From assembly GCA_963281155.1 (NCBI GenBank), contig CAUJLY010000003.1, positions 2,666,001-2,730,000 on the forward strand: a stretch of DNA of 64,000 bases. The letters are read 5' to 3'. This document shows positions 34,395 to 45,679 of this stretch, piece after piece; within the stretch, counting starts at the first letter, position 1; each line of letters opens with the position of its first letter. Below the pieces are notes generated by a model. It was given only the letters and a program-made list of their open reading frames with translations. It ran no database searches and had not been told where the DNA came from. Source of the stretch: Rhabditophanes sp. KR3021. Its lineage: Eukaryota; Nematoda; Chromadorea; Rhabditida; Alloionematidae. The position numbers were made by a program, and so were the translations under genes.

Positions 34395-36170
34395 CTATAC
34401 TTGATACATCTTGGGTTTTGCCTTGTTTGCGAATAACATATCACGGGAGTAGAAGAAACCTCTGTTGACCCAGTGACCGTAAACTGCAAAACTGGCAGCT
34501 TCTGCTTCGAGCCAAATTGCTCGAGAACGGTACGGCCTTTGTTGGAGTTCTTTGGAACTTAACGTTGTTCTGAATTTTTCCATATGCTGGATGCGGTACA
34601 CAAATTTGGCACAAATACCTGCTGACTTGAATAAATCACGTAGGTTTCTTTTTTTGACCGGTGGAGCTTCTTCAAATATTTGCTGTCTGAAGGATGATTT
34701 TCTTTTTAACACTCCACCAGAAGTCATGAATTTATGATCTAAACATTGGTCAGAGGTGAATCTAGTCTCCACGTCAACCACTAACAATTTTGAAATTAGA
34801 TCTTTGGCGGCAGATGAAACTGTTTCCCACTGTTCATTGTTGAAATCATATTTTGCTTCTTGAATCATCCTCATCATCATCAACTGTTTCCGATGATAAA
34901 ACGGTGCATAACCAGCAATTAACATAAACATAATAACCCCTAAAGCCCAATTATCTACTTCTAATGAATACCCAGGATGAGAATCATACATTTGACACTT
35001 TAAAGTTTCAGGTGCCAAGTATCCCGGAGTTCCGAATAAATCCCTCATCAATTCCCCGGGGCTAAGTTGTTTCGCAAACCCAAAATCGGAAATGACCACC
35101 CTTGCTTCATCGATGCAAAGTATATTTTCTAATTTAAGGTCTCTGTAAGTATAGCAATGTGTTATAAATATTATTTAGGTTTAATGTACTATTTTATATG
35201 GTTTTAAATGACACTTTTTTTTAATTATCCCAGAAGAATTGTAAAAGTGATTATTATTTAGAACATGTTTAATAGCATTTTACTTGTTTTTAATTAAAAT
35301 TGTTTTGTATGAAATGACACGTAAGAGAAAACACTCAGGTGAAAGTCCAAGAAAGTTTCTGATGCCGGCAATCAAATTGAAGTGAATGCTAAAAGAAAGA
35401 TGCAATGCTATTTGGTCGAAGAAGAAAACTGTTGCCGTATATCTCTTTAACGAAGCTCTTGGACTCAGTATGCCATCATATTTAAGATGCCAAAGTATTG
35501 ACTAATATGTATGCTAGCGGACAATCCAATCAAATAATGTGGCTTAACACCATGTATTGTCACAGAAATCGGTAAGCTACATCAATCTTCTAATTGTATT
35601 GCATTTTAATCTATGTCTTTATATTTGATGATAAAATTACCGATGAACAATTCTTCTATTATGTAGATAACTAACTCCGTCAAATAATTGGTTCATGATA
35701 TTGCGTACTTTTTTTTCACTCAATCGCACAGCTTTATTTAAAACGTCAAATAATTCTCCGCATGGTGCACTAAATCATAAATGTTATCCACTGCTGTCAT
35801 TATTTACTTACATCTCGAAAACAGCGAATAAAAATGTTGGTGTTTCGAAGAAGTCGTGCATTTCGATGATACTACCATGGTCAGTACATGTTTTTAAAAT
35901 AGCAATTTCAGACAACGTCTCTTCCTTTAGTCTATTAGCTTCGTATTGATTTTGTTTTTCAGTAGAAATATCAACTATTTTGACTGCATATCTTTTGCCA
36001 GATGCCTTTTCAATGCACTCTCGAACAGTAGATGCCAGTCCAGTACCTAAAATGTCCTTTGCCTCATAACTTGCGTAAAAGCCATTTCCGTGTTGGAGGA
36101 TATCTGAATCTGGTCCGGAATCATCCTCCGAATTATAAGTTGACGTAATTAGTCTCTCTCTCTTAGTCAT
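34395..36170 (-). CDS. PHKG: Phosphorylase b kinase gamma catalytic subunit
   Basis: Exons 36170-35812, 35769-35641 and 35142-34395 encode 411 residues. Kinase landmarks: glycine loop GTGLASTVRECIEKASGKRY, AVKIVD Lys, HRDLKLEN across an exon junction, ISDFGFAKQLSPGE, FGTPGYLAPETL, DNWALGVIMFMLIAGYAPF, and HRKQLMMMRMIQ, which is specific to the PHKG group. No acidic residue follows the activation-loop site, and phosphorylase kinase gamma is constitutively active in other animals. The 125-residue C-terminal extension (LRDLFKSAGICAKFVYRIQH onward) matches the calmodulin/alpha-beta-binding region in position. Intron 2 (35143-35640) contains an antisense coding-like fragment. The gene lies downstream of, and on the same strand as, nothing obviously related. 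Confidence 0.9.
35314..35505 (+). pseudogene. Coding-like fragment with one stop, antisense in the PHKG intron
   Basis: The plus strand reads MTRKRKHSGESPRKFLMPAI plus KLK, a TGA (35383-35385), then MLKERCNAIWSKKKTVAVYL and on to RCQSID before TAA. Composition is protein-like and unlike the flanking AT-rich intron, and the frame is kept on both sides of the single stop. No family was recognised. It may be an exon-sized relic of an inserted gene. Confidence 0.3.
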
Positions 36171-36449
36171 TATCTAAATATGTATATATTATAAAAGAAT
36201 ATTTAGATTGATTTTATCAACAGACAACGATCATTGGAAATATGCCATTCGAACAGACGAAAATTACTTTAAAAACAAAAGAATCATAAATACGAGTAAA
36301 TATATATTAATTAAGATACATTTCTTTTCAAAATAAACAAACATATAAAATTATCAATGTATAAATTACTTGTCCACTATCCTGTTTTGTCTCTATTTAT
36401 TATTTCTTAATAACACTTAATAAATTGTAAACAAAGAGTCATTAAATAT

Positions 36450-39050
36450 TTAGGCAAGCGCCTTAAACAAACAAGCTTCCGGGTAGATGGAAGATAAAGT
36501 TGACTGGAGTTGAGAAACAAAATCAGGCGAAACATTGCCAATCAAAGACCCAATTGAGACTTCAGCTAGCAGGGTAGCGCATTCTTTGTAACTGAGACGG
36601 TACAGAGACGAAGGGCCGTTTTTGATTAGATTCAATAACGTAAGGGAAGCTTCAGCGGTGGTGGCCTTGCCTAACAAATAATCACATCTGATTTGAGCTA
36701 ATTTAAGTTTCAAACTATTTTGTTGGTTGTTTGAGAAGTATTGAGCGTTGAAAGTAGAGGGGTCAGTTTCTTTGAATAGTTTGCTTACGATTCCATCAAC
36801 AGCATCCTTCAAAACTCCTTCTTCTTTGAATTGATCTTTATAATAAATCAAAAACTTGAGCTTGGCGATATGAGTTAAGGGATTATTTGGTCCGCGGACG
36901 ATAGCCTTTTGCAAGGCCTTGAGCATAAGTAGTGGTTTTTGAGCTTTGGAGTAAACTTCAAAAGCTAAAACAGCAGCTTCCACATTCGTTCCGTTGAAGG
37001 CGATGATTGAGGAGGCAAACTTGATGGCTTCATCCAATGGAGATTTGGGGGTGACTAAGAATTGCAAGTCCAAGTTCTTTGGATTGATTGTCTCGATGTC
37101 TTTTTTCTTTCCATTTTCAGCTTTTCCTTCCTTTTTCTTGGCTTTCTTCTCTTGGTCGGTAAGTTTGGTCTTGGAAACACAGTCGACGAAATCTTCGGGC
37201 CTATCAATCATTCTAAGGTACGTTTTCATTCCCAAAGCAGCAGCTTTCTCGAAATAGTCATGATCTCTAACATTGTCTTCCATCTTTAAAAACTTAACAT
37301 ACCCAGTCAAAGTCATTTTTCTCATGCAATAACCATGGAAATCAAATTGATCCGCATAAAATTGGGTAAAATGTGTGTCGATTTGATGGACTTTTTTCAA
37401 GGCATTTCCAAAGTCGCACTTTTTGTAGGCAGCCAAACCATAATCAAATTGGAACCACATGCATTGCATTTCATCGAGATAAGATTCGTGGCTTTCATTT
37501 TCTCTTGTGAATTTGGAAGCCATCTTGCCGGCAGCTTCGATATCACCGTCAAGGAGGAGGTACTTTGAGCATTTAGTGTTCAAGAATCGGTCTCCAACTT
37601 CTAGAGAGCAAGCAATCTCAAGTTGAGAAGCAGCTAATTCGGTAGATCCAATGTGTTTTAAACATCTGGAGTATACAATCAGCGAATCAATGGCGGTAGG
37701 AGTATGATCAACTGCTTTTTTGGCGTATGTCAAGGCTTTTGACGGGAGTTGGAGGAAATCAAAATGTTGGGCGGCCAACAAGTACAGCCACAAGAGAACA
37801 TCGGGCTCTTCCTCATTTTCATTTGAATCTAGATGAGCTTTCGTCCCATTCTTCTCAAACTCTTCAATCTTTTCGGTTACGAACTTTTCCACAGTTGCTA
37901 CCTTGGCTTCATTGTCATAGAAGACACGTAACAATTTGAACAAGGACGGTACACCTTTTCTGATGTAAGAAATAATTAAAGGAAAGAGAACCTTTTCAAA
38001 TTGCTCGCCTTCTAAGAAGTAGATTGGGTTGATCTTAGGGACATTTGCCTTTGGAAATCTTTCTCCAATTTCAACGTACAGCTCATTGGCTCTAACTGGA
38101 TCTTTAGATTCATCCTCAATTTGACGGCATCTCTGAACCCATTTGTAATAGTCTGTGTTCTCAGGGTTCCTTGAAATCAAGTTAATAAATACCTGCTCGG
38201 CTTGGACAAAACGGCCTAAATTGAAAAGAATAGATCCTCTGGTCAAATGATATTTGAGCTTGTCTACAAAGATTGCAGCATTGCTTTCAAGATGCTCAAG
38301 GGCAGCTTGCAAGTTCCCTGAGTCTTGAATAATCATATTTTGGTAGAAGGTAAATTCAGACACCTCCGAGACAGTAGCTCTTTCCTTGAGACTAGACTTT
38401 TTGAAAGATTCCAGAGTCTTGAGAGCCATGTCAAAGTCGTTTAGCATGTGATGAGAAACGGCATAACCCATCCAGATGGCTTTGTTGGATGCTTTTGAGG
38501 AAAGGAGAGAAAAGCAGGTGTCCCGGAAACCTTCGTAATCGCGGGATTGAAGTTGGACCATAGACAAGTCTCTCATGACCTGGTGATTTTGTTTGTCAAT
38601 GCGAAGTGACATCTTGAAAGCTCCAATTGCGACTTCGTACTTTCTGTGTGTTTTGAGGACCAACCCATACACATGCCAGCAGAGGTACGACTTCATGTCA
38701 TTGTCAACTCCCTTCTTGGCCAAATCAAGTGATTCCTCGTACTTGCCCATGCTGTCTAAGATTAAAGCCTTCATTGCTAATGTTTCTCCATGATTACTGA
38801 ATTGTGGTTGACTCAAAATCTGTTTAGCACAACGAAGGGCATTTTTGTATTGACGGGATTCGTAATTTTTCTACAACAAACAAACGTATTAGCAAATTAA
38901 TAGAATAAATTAATTTAGTAAGCGATAAATTAATTAGCCAAAAGATATCAATGGTTCAAGTGAAAATAAACTTACTATAACCTTCTTGAAAAAATTCAAT
39001 TCCTTGGCAGGGAGTGGTTGATTACTGGTTTGTCCTAAGGATGGAGCCAT
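36450..39050 (-). CDS. NAA15: NatA auxiliary subunit NAA15 (N-terminal acetyltransferase)
   Basis: Exons 39050-38976 and 38870-36450 join in phase to encode 831 residues (human NAA15 has 866). The N-terminus reads LPAKELNFFKKVI then KNYESRQYKNALR, followed by NHGETLAMKALILDSMGKYE and the strongly conserved CWHVYGLVLKTHRKYEVAI. The whole protein is a TPR superhelix; RDLSMVQLQSRDYEGFRDT and WIGYA-like SKAIWMGYAVSHHML are further landmarks. A Lys-rich stretch (EKKAKKKEGKAENGKKK) precedes the C-terminal part. NAA15 anchors the catalytic NAA10 subunit to the ribosome for co-translational acetylation. A TTTTTTAG acceptor-like site lies three bases before the ATG. Confidence 0.93.
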
Positions 39051-39608
39051 ATTCTAAAAAACGTACAACAAAAGATTACAAAAGAAAAGGAAATTGATAG
39101 ACTATACAGTGCATATTGAAAATAGGCACCAACTCAATTATCGTTTGTTTTTATATGGAAGTAATGGTAAAGCTTAAGTCAAATAGCTTCTTGGTGGGAT
39201 TTTGCATTGGAAGAGTATGTATTATATAAGAGGTAATCTTGTCTAGAAAAGGCATAATACAACAAAGTACGCTAAGACACTTTGTAATATGAAGGTATAG
39301 CATCATCGCAAATTTAAGGAGTATATTTAAACGAGAGCAAAATCCATATTGCTTGCACTACTACTAACAATAAATTTAGAACGTCGTTCTGTTACACTGG
39401 ATACGATCAATTTCCAATTCCTTTAAGCGCCATTGCTAATGTAAGTGGGCTTTAATGAAATTCTATGACAAAGTTAAAATATTGTGCTTGTAAAATTAAA
39501 ATACTGAGGCCGTGAAAAACTAAATCATTTGCTTTTACTTCTAAATCATTCTAAGTTAATTGCCTGCATTTTAGATTTAAATTATTTGCTTTCAATTAAT
39601 TTATATAA
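39051..39608. other. Divergent promoter region between NAA15 and the RFWD3-like gene
   Basis: AT-rich sequence of 558 bases with no open frame of interest. It holds the 5' regions of both flanking genes. No repeat, RNA gene or clear factor site was recognised. Confidence 0.4.
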
Positions 39609-41011
39609 ATGGAATTTCGTTGCGGAATTTGTTTCAATGACTACGAGGAACCCGGATCTGCTCATTCGATAGTCGGACTATCGTGTGGACACATGTATGG
39701 AAAAGAATGCATAGAGCAGTGGTTTAAGGCGTCGAACAATTCTTGTCCAAAATGCAAGAAAAAAATACCGAAGAGGTCTATGTATCCCATATTTGATATT
39801 CCTGAGGCAGTAAGTTAGTAGTTAGTTGAGTTTGATGATTGGTATTTTAGTTTTATCTAAATAATTCCGAAAAGTTTCCCGATGGAGAAATGCCTGCTGG
39901 TTCGAAGCCATTTTCGCTAAAAAAAAGTGATTATAAACAGTCTGACGTGGAGATAGAGCAACATGCTATAGAATTGCTTACTCAAGAATTCGATCACAAG
40001 ATACTGGTTTCGGAATATTGGGACGGAATTATCGTTGTGGCTATGGATTTTGGCACTAAATACGTAAAACGATACGGACTCTGTTTTTTCAATGTTGAAA
40101 CTAGACAAGTTACTCAAAACGATTTCAGTTCAGAAAAGTTTAGTTCAATAGTAGTCAATAAGATTAAAGAAGGCGAAGGTATTCAAGAATTGGCTCTTTT
40201 GACGGATAATGGAAAGGTTTGGTATGTACATTTGATAGGCAATGTACCGGCTGCATACGAAGAAATAGATGTTGGATGCACAACGTCAATTTGTTATCTA
40301 GATGAAGATAAAATTGCTTTAGGCAAAAAAAATGGGGATCTTTTTGTTTATACGATCAGTGAAATGAGACTGTGCAAGCCAAGTATTTGGTCGAATGGTG
40401 TAAGAAACATGCCACTGAACCACCTTAGTAGGGTTGATGTAAACCATATCCTCGGATTCTACGGGGAAGAACTATTCATTTTTTCAAGTGACCATGTTGG
40501 AGTAAAACGGTTTGAAACTGATGGAGGGAAAGTGAACTGTTTCTACTATGATGAAAAGAGAAGAACAGGGGTTATCTATGATATCGTGAATGTGGGTGAA
40601 AGAAAATATCGCCGTGTTTCTCTTCTCAAGTGCATACAGCAAATAGACGATAGCTTCAAAATACACCCATCGTTTTCCAAAAGTGGGTTCGACATGAACT
40701 TTCCAGCGGAATTTGAGTCATGTTTGATTCCACTTCTTTCAAACTCGGGTAAACGGGGTGCAATTGCCACAATTATTCCTAATCTAAATAAAGCGACGTA
40801 TTCAATTCACGACATCCAGAGTAAAAATGATTTAAAAATTCCAGCCTCCACCGAATTCATAAACTTCCACATCGTCGGAGATGGGCCAACTGAAATTGGC
40901 GAAACAGGATGGGAATTTACAATTGCGTCTATTCATCCAACAAAAATCATCCTCAATCAAATTATTTTCGATTGTGCGATTAAAAAGAGCGGAGAATCTT
41001 CTGCTAAATAA
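39609..41011 (+). CDS. RING-finger E3 ligase with a probable beta-propeller, RFWD3-like
   Basis: Exons 39609-39809 and 39851-41011 encode 453 residues. The N-terminal RING reads CGICFNDY (C-x2-C), LSCGHMYGKECIEQW and NSCPKCKKK. As in RFWD3, Gly replaces the Cys usually two residues after the CGHxx pair (CGHMYGKEC against CGHLFGYRC in RFWD3), which is a specific shared oddity. The remaining 380 residues are beta-rich, with WD-like repeats such as ELALLTDNGKVWYVHLIG, DEDKIALGKKNGDLFVYTIS and GEELFIFSSDHVGVKRFE. RFWD3 ubiquitinates RPA and RAD51 at stalled forks. Unlike the human protein there is no long N-terminal region or coiled coil, so orthology is probable but not certain. Confidence 0.7.
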
Positions 41012-42585
41012 GATTAATCATTAAGGTCGTAAACATTATGTATGTATACTTATAAAGTAATATTATATAAATGCATTTTTAATTAATTTGATCATAGTAA
41101 TAAATTATTTGATGAATTCTTGGAATCGTTTAAATTATTCGTCAGTTTTTTAAATCAAGTCTGATCATAGAGCTTAGTATGATTGTTTAATCTTCTATTT
41201 ATTCCTTTGTATAAGACGTAGCAAAAATCAGAATAGAACTTGTGTTTATAAGCAAAAACTTAATCTTTGCCATAATATTACGCGTCTTTTAAACAGGATA
41301 TTTTTCTTAGTTTTTATGAAACATTGAATGAAGAACGGTACATTTAATTTAGTAAATATATATTACAATTAATATTGTGATGCAAAAATACAATAAAAGA
41401 ACTTGGTAGTAAGTGGCATGTAGAATACCCTCAGTGACTGATTTTTTGATTGAGTAGATTTGATCTGGAAATTATTCACTTTCTAATAAAGTCTTTTGAC
41501 TATTATATCTTCTAACATCCAACAAAGCTGTGCAAATGTTAGTCTGTTTTTGAACTTTAAAACCAACATTTTGACCATAATACTGCTTATTGATAATGAG
41601 CAATCTTCTGGTGGTTCTATTCGGTAGCCTGTTCAATGTGACACATCACATCCGGTATTGTAATCCTTGAATATGGCATCCTTGCAAAGGAAAGATCTTC
41701 CACCAAATCACATCATACTCCACATATCTGTTTTCTTTATAAAGATGTCACACCTCAAAGCTTCGATTTCCGTCTTTGTAATAGGAAAAATTAACATTGT
41801 ACTGAGCAGAAGGGTTGTCCATAAACTGAGCTAATCCAGAATCACTGATTTTTGAACAAAACGTTTTGTCTTAACACAGGAAACAATACTAACCACGATG
41901 GCAGTCTGATCCATACTTTCGATTTTTGGATAGGTGTGATAATAATTTGAAACGGTAAATAGGGAGATATTTGCTTAAACCGAATTCTGGCAAGAGCTGC
42001 TGCTGGAAGGATGAGTCAAGTTGTATATGCACTAAGAAAAATACGAACAAAAGATTAGCTCAACTGTATAAAGATTTGTCTTGATTGTAATGGGTACACA
42101 CAAAATGTATATTCGTGTTTCATCTTGCATTACTTTATAACTTATTCTAAAATTTACTTTTAAATAACTTATGTTTTCAAGGTAAGTTGTGCCAACTTGA
42201 TCAATATAATTAACAAACTCATTTATGGAGAAATATAGACAGAGCAATAAATAAAAGGGAATGTTTTGTTAAATTACAATGAGTGGATCTAATAAGTCCA
42301 CTGTCTAAGTATAGTTACCACGCCTTTAGATAATCTAACTTAAGTATATGGGCTAACAATGGCGCTAAAGTATGATCCACCTAAGCAGGAGGTTTACAAA
42401 CTAATAAATCTTTGTATGCAATTTTTTTAAATCTTCAAGTAATAAAAAATTATTCTGCAATGAAAACGATAATAACATTTTTGCATGTATGTAGGTTTTT
42501 CGCTCACAAGCCTAACCCTAATTATGGCATTTGTAAAGTATTTTTTATTGGAAAGTTAAATAAATCATGGTAAATAAATTATTAA
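41012..42585. other. Intergenic region between convergent RFWD3-like and GTF3C5 genes
   Basis: A 1.57-kb stretch with no intact gene. The first 430 bases are AT-rich 3' flank. The part from about 41450 to 42020 has lower AT and coding-like minus-strand pieces (listed as a possible relic). The rest is AT-rich with only short chance frames. Confidence 0.45.
41450..42020 (-). pseudogene. Possible relic of an unidentified protein-coding gene
   Basis: Minus-strand translation gives protein-like pieces in different frames: ARIRFKQISPYLPFQIIITP, DNPSAQYNVNFSYYKDGNRS, ENRYVEYDVIWWKIFPLQG and LIINKQYYGQNVGFKVQKQT. They are interrupted by stops and there is no consistent splice pattern. No family was recognised. 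It could be a decayed gene or chance composition in a less AT-rich patch. Confidence 0.3.
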
Positions 42586-43908
42586 TTATTCATCCCAATC
42601 TTCTTCCTCAAGAACGGTAATTTCTTGATCATCAATTTGACTGGCGATTTTAGTGATATCTTTTTTTACTTCATTCCTTGCGAAATTCATAAAATTGGTT
42701 CCTAGCCAACCGATGTTTTTGTCATACTTTGCTAAGGGATGAATTTTTATTTGGTTTAATTCTTCTTGTACAGCTGGCAGCAATACATCGCAAAAAGAAA
42801 ACCATAGTTGTCTAGACTTTGGCAATACTCCCTCGCGATAGATGTGTTCAGAAGCATTATCATCTACGGCCTCTTGAAAGGAGCGTACCCTTTCAGGCCC
42901 GATTGGGCGAGTTCTAGACTTGTCAGGAACATTGGCAATTCTTTTTATTGCTATCATGATTGTCTGATATTTGAATGAAGACTTGTCCTTCCTGGGATCA
43001 TATCCAAATTTACACCATAATCTACTGAAAGGCCCGTTTTGAATGTAAAAGGCGTACTTTGGTAGCAAAAATTTAACCATCTTTTCATCGAGTTCTGCCT
43101 TCATAATTATAGCGCCTCTCGTCCACATAGGCCTTTCTTCAAATAGGGCTTCCATTTTTTGTGATACTTCTTCATTTTTACATCTTAATTCTGCCTCGGA
43201 AATGGCTGCTTTTGTGGCTTCCTTTGGAAAAGGTTCGTCTTTTTGAACAACTACTGAGAATTTTTTACGCTCCATTCTCATATTCGTCCCGTGCCCTTTC
43301 GTAGCAACGAACTTCTCATATTCTTCATCTTCTAATTCGCGACACAACATTCTCGAGCTGGGCACACCATATCGACTGAATGTAAAAGGTGGCAAGAACG
43401 GTTCTTGTGTGTGGACTGGTCTTTCTATCCACCCATAAGCTTCTCGGGATGTCCTTGGAAACAATGCGCCACTTAAATCTTTGGGAATTTCTTTTGCATT
43501 CTTAGGGGCTTCAGTCGGAATGACAAGAAAATCTGTCATAACTTTAAAACTGTACAATGTTATCACTTCTCCCATTACAACAATACTTTGTTTGTTTGTG
43601 AGTTTATTCTTTCTTACTTTTATTATTAATTGTGAATTTTCTCCGGACGTCAATTCACTTCTATCGCTAATAGCTCCCTTTTCTAACGGATTTTTAGGTT
43701 CAGGCAAAAAATGGAGGGGTTGTTCCTTGTAGAAACACTATAAAATGCGATTTGATACTTACTGCAAATGTAATTAACTTACTGTTTCAACCTTTTTAAT
43801 ACCTCCTAGCATTTCCAAAGCCTTATCAATATTCTTAACTATTCCTGGAAACTCCACAGCTACATATTTGGGCAGAATAATGGGACATTCTTCTTGTGAT
43901 TTGCCCAT
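42586..43908 (-). CDS. tftc-5: General transcription factor IIIC subunit 5 (GTF3C5/Tfc1 family)
   Basis: Exons 43908-43783 and 43737-42586 encode 425 residues. The N-terminal part has the family pattern LPKYVAVEFPGIVKNIDKAL...LGG, then a region with SGENSQLIIKVRK and the FPRTSREAYGWIERP stretch. The central part contains WTRGAIIMK, LPKYAFYIQNGPFSRLWCKFGYDPRKDKSSFKYQ (read in pieces), the conserved DNA-binding segment of the TFIIIC subunit 5 family, where the gPwR/gPfsR-x-W-x-kfGyDPR motif is diagnostic. An acidic tail (EITVLEEEDWDE) matches the family. TFIIIC recruits TFIIIB to tRNA gene promoters by binding the A and B boxes. The short 45-nt intron is bounded by GTAAGT and TTATAG. Confidence 0.88.
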
Positions 43909-44214
43909 CGTCTTATAATTAATGTGTGTATAGTGTAATAGTATTTATCTTGGACAAACACAACTTCAAATAAACGCAATTCTATATAAACTTCTCCCCA
44001 AAGTTCGTTTCAAAATTTGTCTCGACGCTTTCCCAACCGTTCTTCTCTATTTGATGAAATAGCAGCTAGTATATGCATATAGCAAGATTGTGACATTCAA
44101 AACAAACTTGAGCAGTTGATTGTATCGTCATTCGTCTCTTATAACATCCGCTCCAATCACAAATATAATTTTGATTATGTTAATATATTTTATCCTTTTA
44201 TAGTAGTATTTCCT
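43909..44214. promoter_or_regulatory. Short divergent promoter region
   Basis: About 300 AT-rich bases separate the GTF3C5 start from the small basic-protein gene on the opposite strand. A CTTTTATAG acceptor-like site lies 11 bases before the ATG at 44215, consistent with trans-splicing. Confidence 0.35.
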
Positions 44215-44630
44215 ATGGATAAGCGTCAAAAAGAGGTTGAGTCAGGCAAGGCCTCTCAAAAAATGTTTCTGCCTACTAATATTCCAAACTTCGATTTTGA
44301 TAAACCATTTATTGTTTCTTTGCAGAGACGGGAAGAGAAAAAAGCACCTATTAAGCCTTCTAATTTGAAGAAAAAGACGCCTTTACCGACAAAAAAGGCC
44401 TCCGACACACACGATGACGTGGTCAAAAAAGTCCGCTTTGAGGTACGCTCAATGTTATGATCTAGATTAATTATTTTTCCCTTTTATAGATCGATCGGTT
44501 TACTTTGAATAACGCTAAAACTTCTGCAGAAAGACTTGAATCTCGGGTAGCGATGGCTGTTAAGTTGGGTGCTAAAGTTAAAAAGCCCAAGTCTAAGAAA
44601 AATCTTAACAAGAAGGTCAAGAAGTTTTAG
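44215..44630 (+). CDS. Small Lys-rich basic protein, unknown
   Basis: Exons 44215-44442 and 44490-44630 encode 122 residues. It starts MDKRQKEVESGKASQKMFLP, has PNFDFDKPFIVSLQRRE, a Lys/Pro-rich linker, then VKKVRFE at the exon junction and IDRFTLNNAKTSAERLESRV. The end is strongly basic (KVKKPKSKKNLNKKVKKF). There is no signal peptide or membrane segment. Composition suggests a nucleolar or chromatin-associated protein, but the family was not recognised. An upstream in-frame GTG/ATG extension (from 44116) is disfavoured because the splice-acceptor-like site lies between. The TRA2 gene starts 175 bases after its stop on the same strand, so a two-gene operon is possible. Confidence 0.65.
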
Positions 44631-44805
44631 TTGTTTATGTTATTATTCTTTTTATTGTTGATTTTTTATTTGTTAAATACATAATGATTTTTATTGCTTA
44701 TCTATTCGACTGGTACCTTACACCCATCTCATATTTCTTGATCAATCACCATTTCCGAATTAATTCGTCTATTTAGTGTTATTTTTAGATAAACAATATT
44801 TCAAA

Positions 44806-45679
44806 ATGAAACGTAGCAGAGAAAACAGCGACGCTGAAGACGAGAAAGAAGAAACTCCAACTCCTCCAAGATCAAATTCTAGATCAAAATCAAAGTCTCC
44901 AGTGAGGTTAGTGGTCGTTAAAATGATTTCGTAATAATGTTATTAATATCTTTAGTGATAGAGCTTCTCCCGCCAAAATCGAACGATCCCGAAGCAATTC
45001 GCAAGAAAATAGAAACAAATCAATGTCAAGATCTAGGTCCGGATCTCCACCTGCAAAGAGAGTCCACTCTGAAAGTGATTCCAAGGAGAAAAAAATTGAC
45101 CCAAGAGACAGAAAAGTCGAGCCATCAAATTGCCTTGGGGTTTTTGGAATGTCTGGACAAACAAAGGATGAAGACTTGGAATCAATCTTCTCTAAATACG
45201 GAGCCATAGAAAAGGTCATTATTGTGAAAGACCATCCACAGGGAGTCTCTCGTGGCTTTGGTTTCGTAACGTTTTCTAACATAAAAGATGCAGAAGCAGC
45301 CAAAGAAGCCTTAAACGGATATTCGATAGACAATCGCTTAGTTCGCGTAGACTTCTCGGCTACTAAGGGTCCTCATAAATCTACCCCTGGTTTTTATCAT
45401 GGAAGTAACCCCAGTCGAAGAGATAACTTCCGAGACAGATTCCGCTCTCCAAGAAGATCTAGTCGTAGATCACCTTCCCCAAGACGCCGTTCAGATCGCT
45501 ACGACTCCAGAAGGGATGATTACGGAAGTTCGAGAAGAGATGATTACGGAAGCTCCAGAAGAGACGATTATGGTCGTGGCAGAAGAGATGACCACCGTGA
45601 CCGCTATGAAGATGATCATCGTCACTCAAGACGTTCTCCGTCTCCACGCCATCGTCGTTCACCCCACTACAGGCGTTAA
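44806..45679 (+). CDS. TRA2: TRA2-type SR splicing factor (transformer-2 homologue)
   Basis: Exons 44806-44906 and 44956-45679 encode 274 residues: an N-terminal RS-like domain (SRSKSKSP, SMSRSRSGSPP), one RNA-recognition motif, and a C-terminal RS domain with repeats of SRRDDYGS and SPSPRR. RRM landmarks are NCLGVFGMSGQTKDEDLESI (RNP2 side), SRGFGFVTF (RNP1) and NRLVRVDFSATKGPH followed by PGFYHG. The NCLGVFG start and the linker after the RRM are specific for TRA2. TRA2 binds GAA-rich exonic enhancers and activates splicing. The C. elegans counterpart is probably rsp-8. A TTTTTAG acceptor-like site lies 17 bases before the ATG. Confidence 0.92.

Noticed and set aside
38976..39050. A suspected frameshift in NAA15 exon 1
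   Set aside because: On recheck exon 1 is 75 nt and joins exon 2 in phase, giving a continuous match to the family N-terminus.
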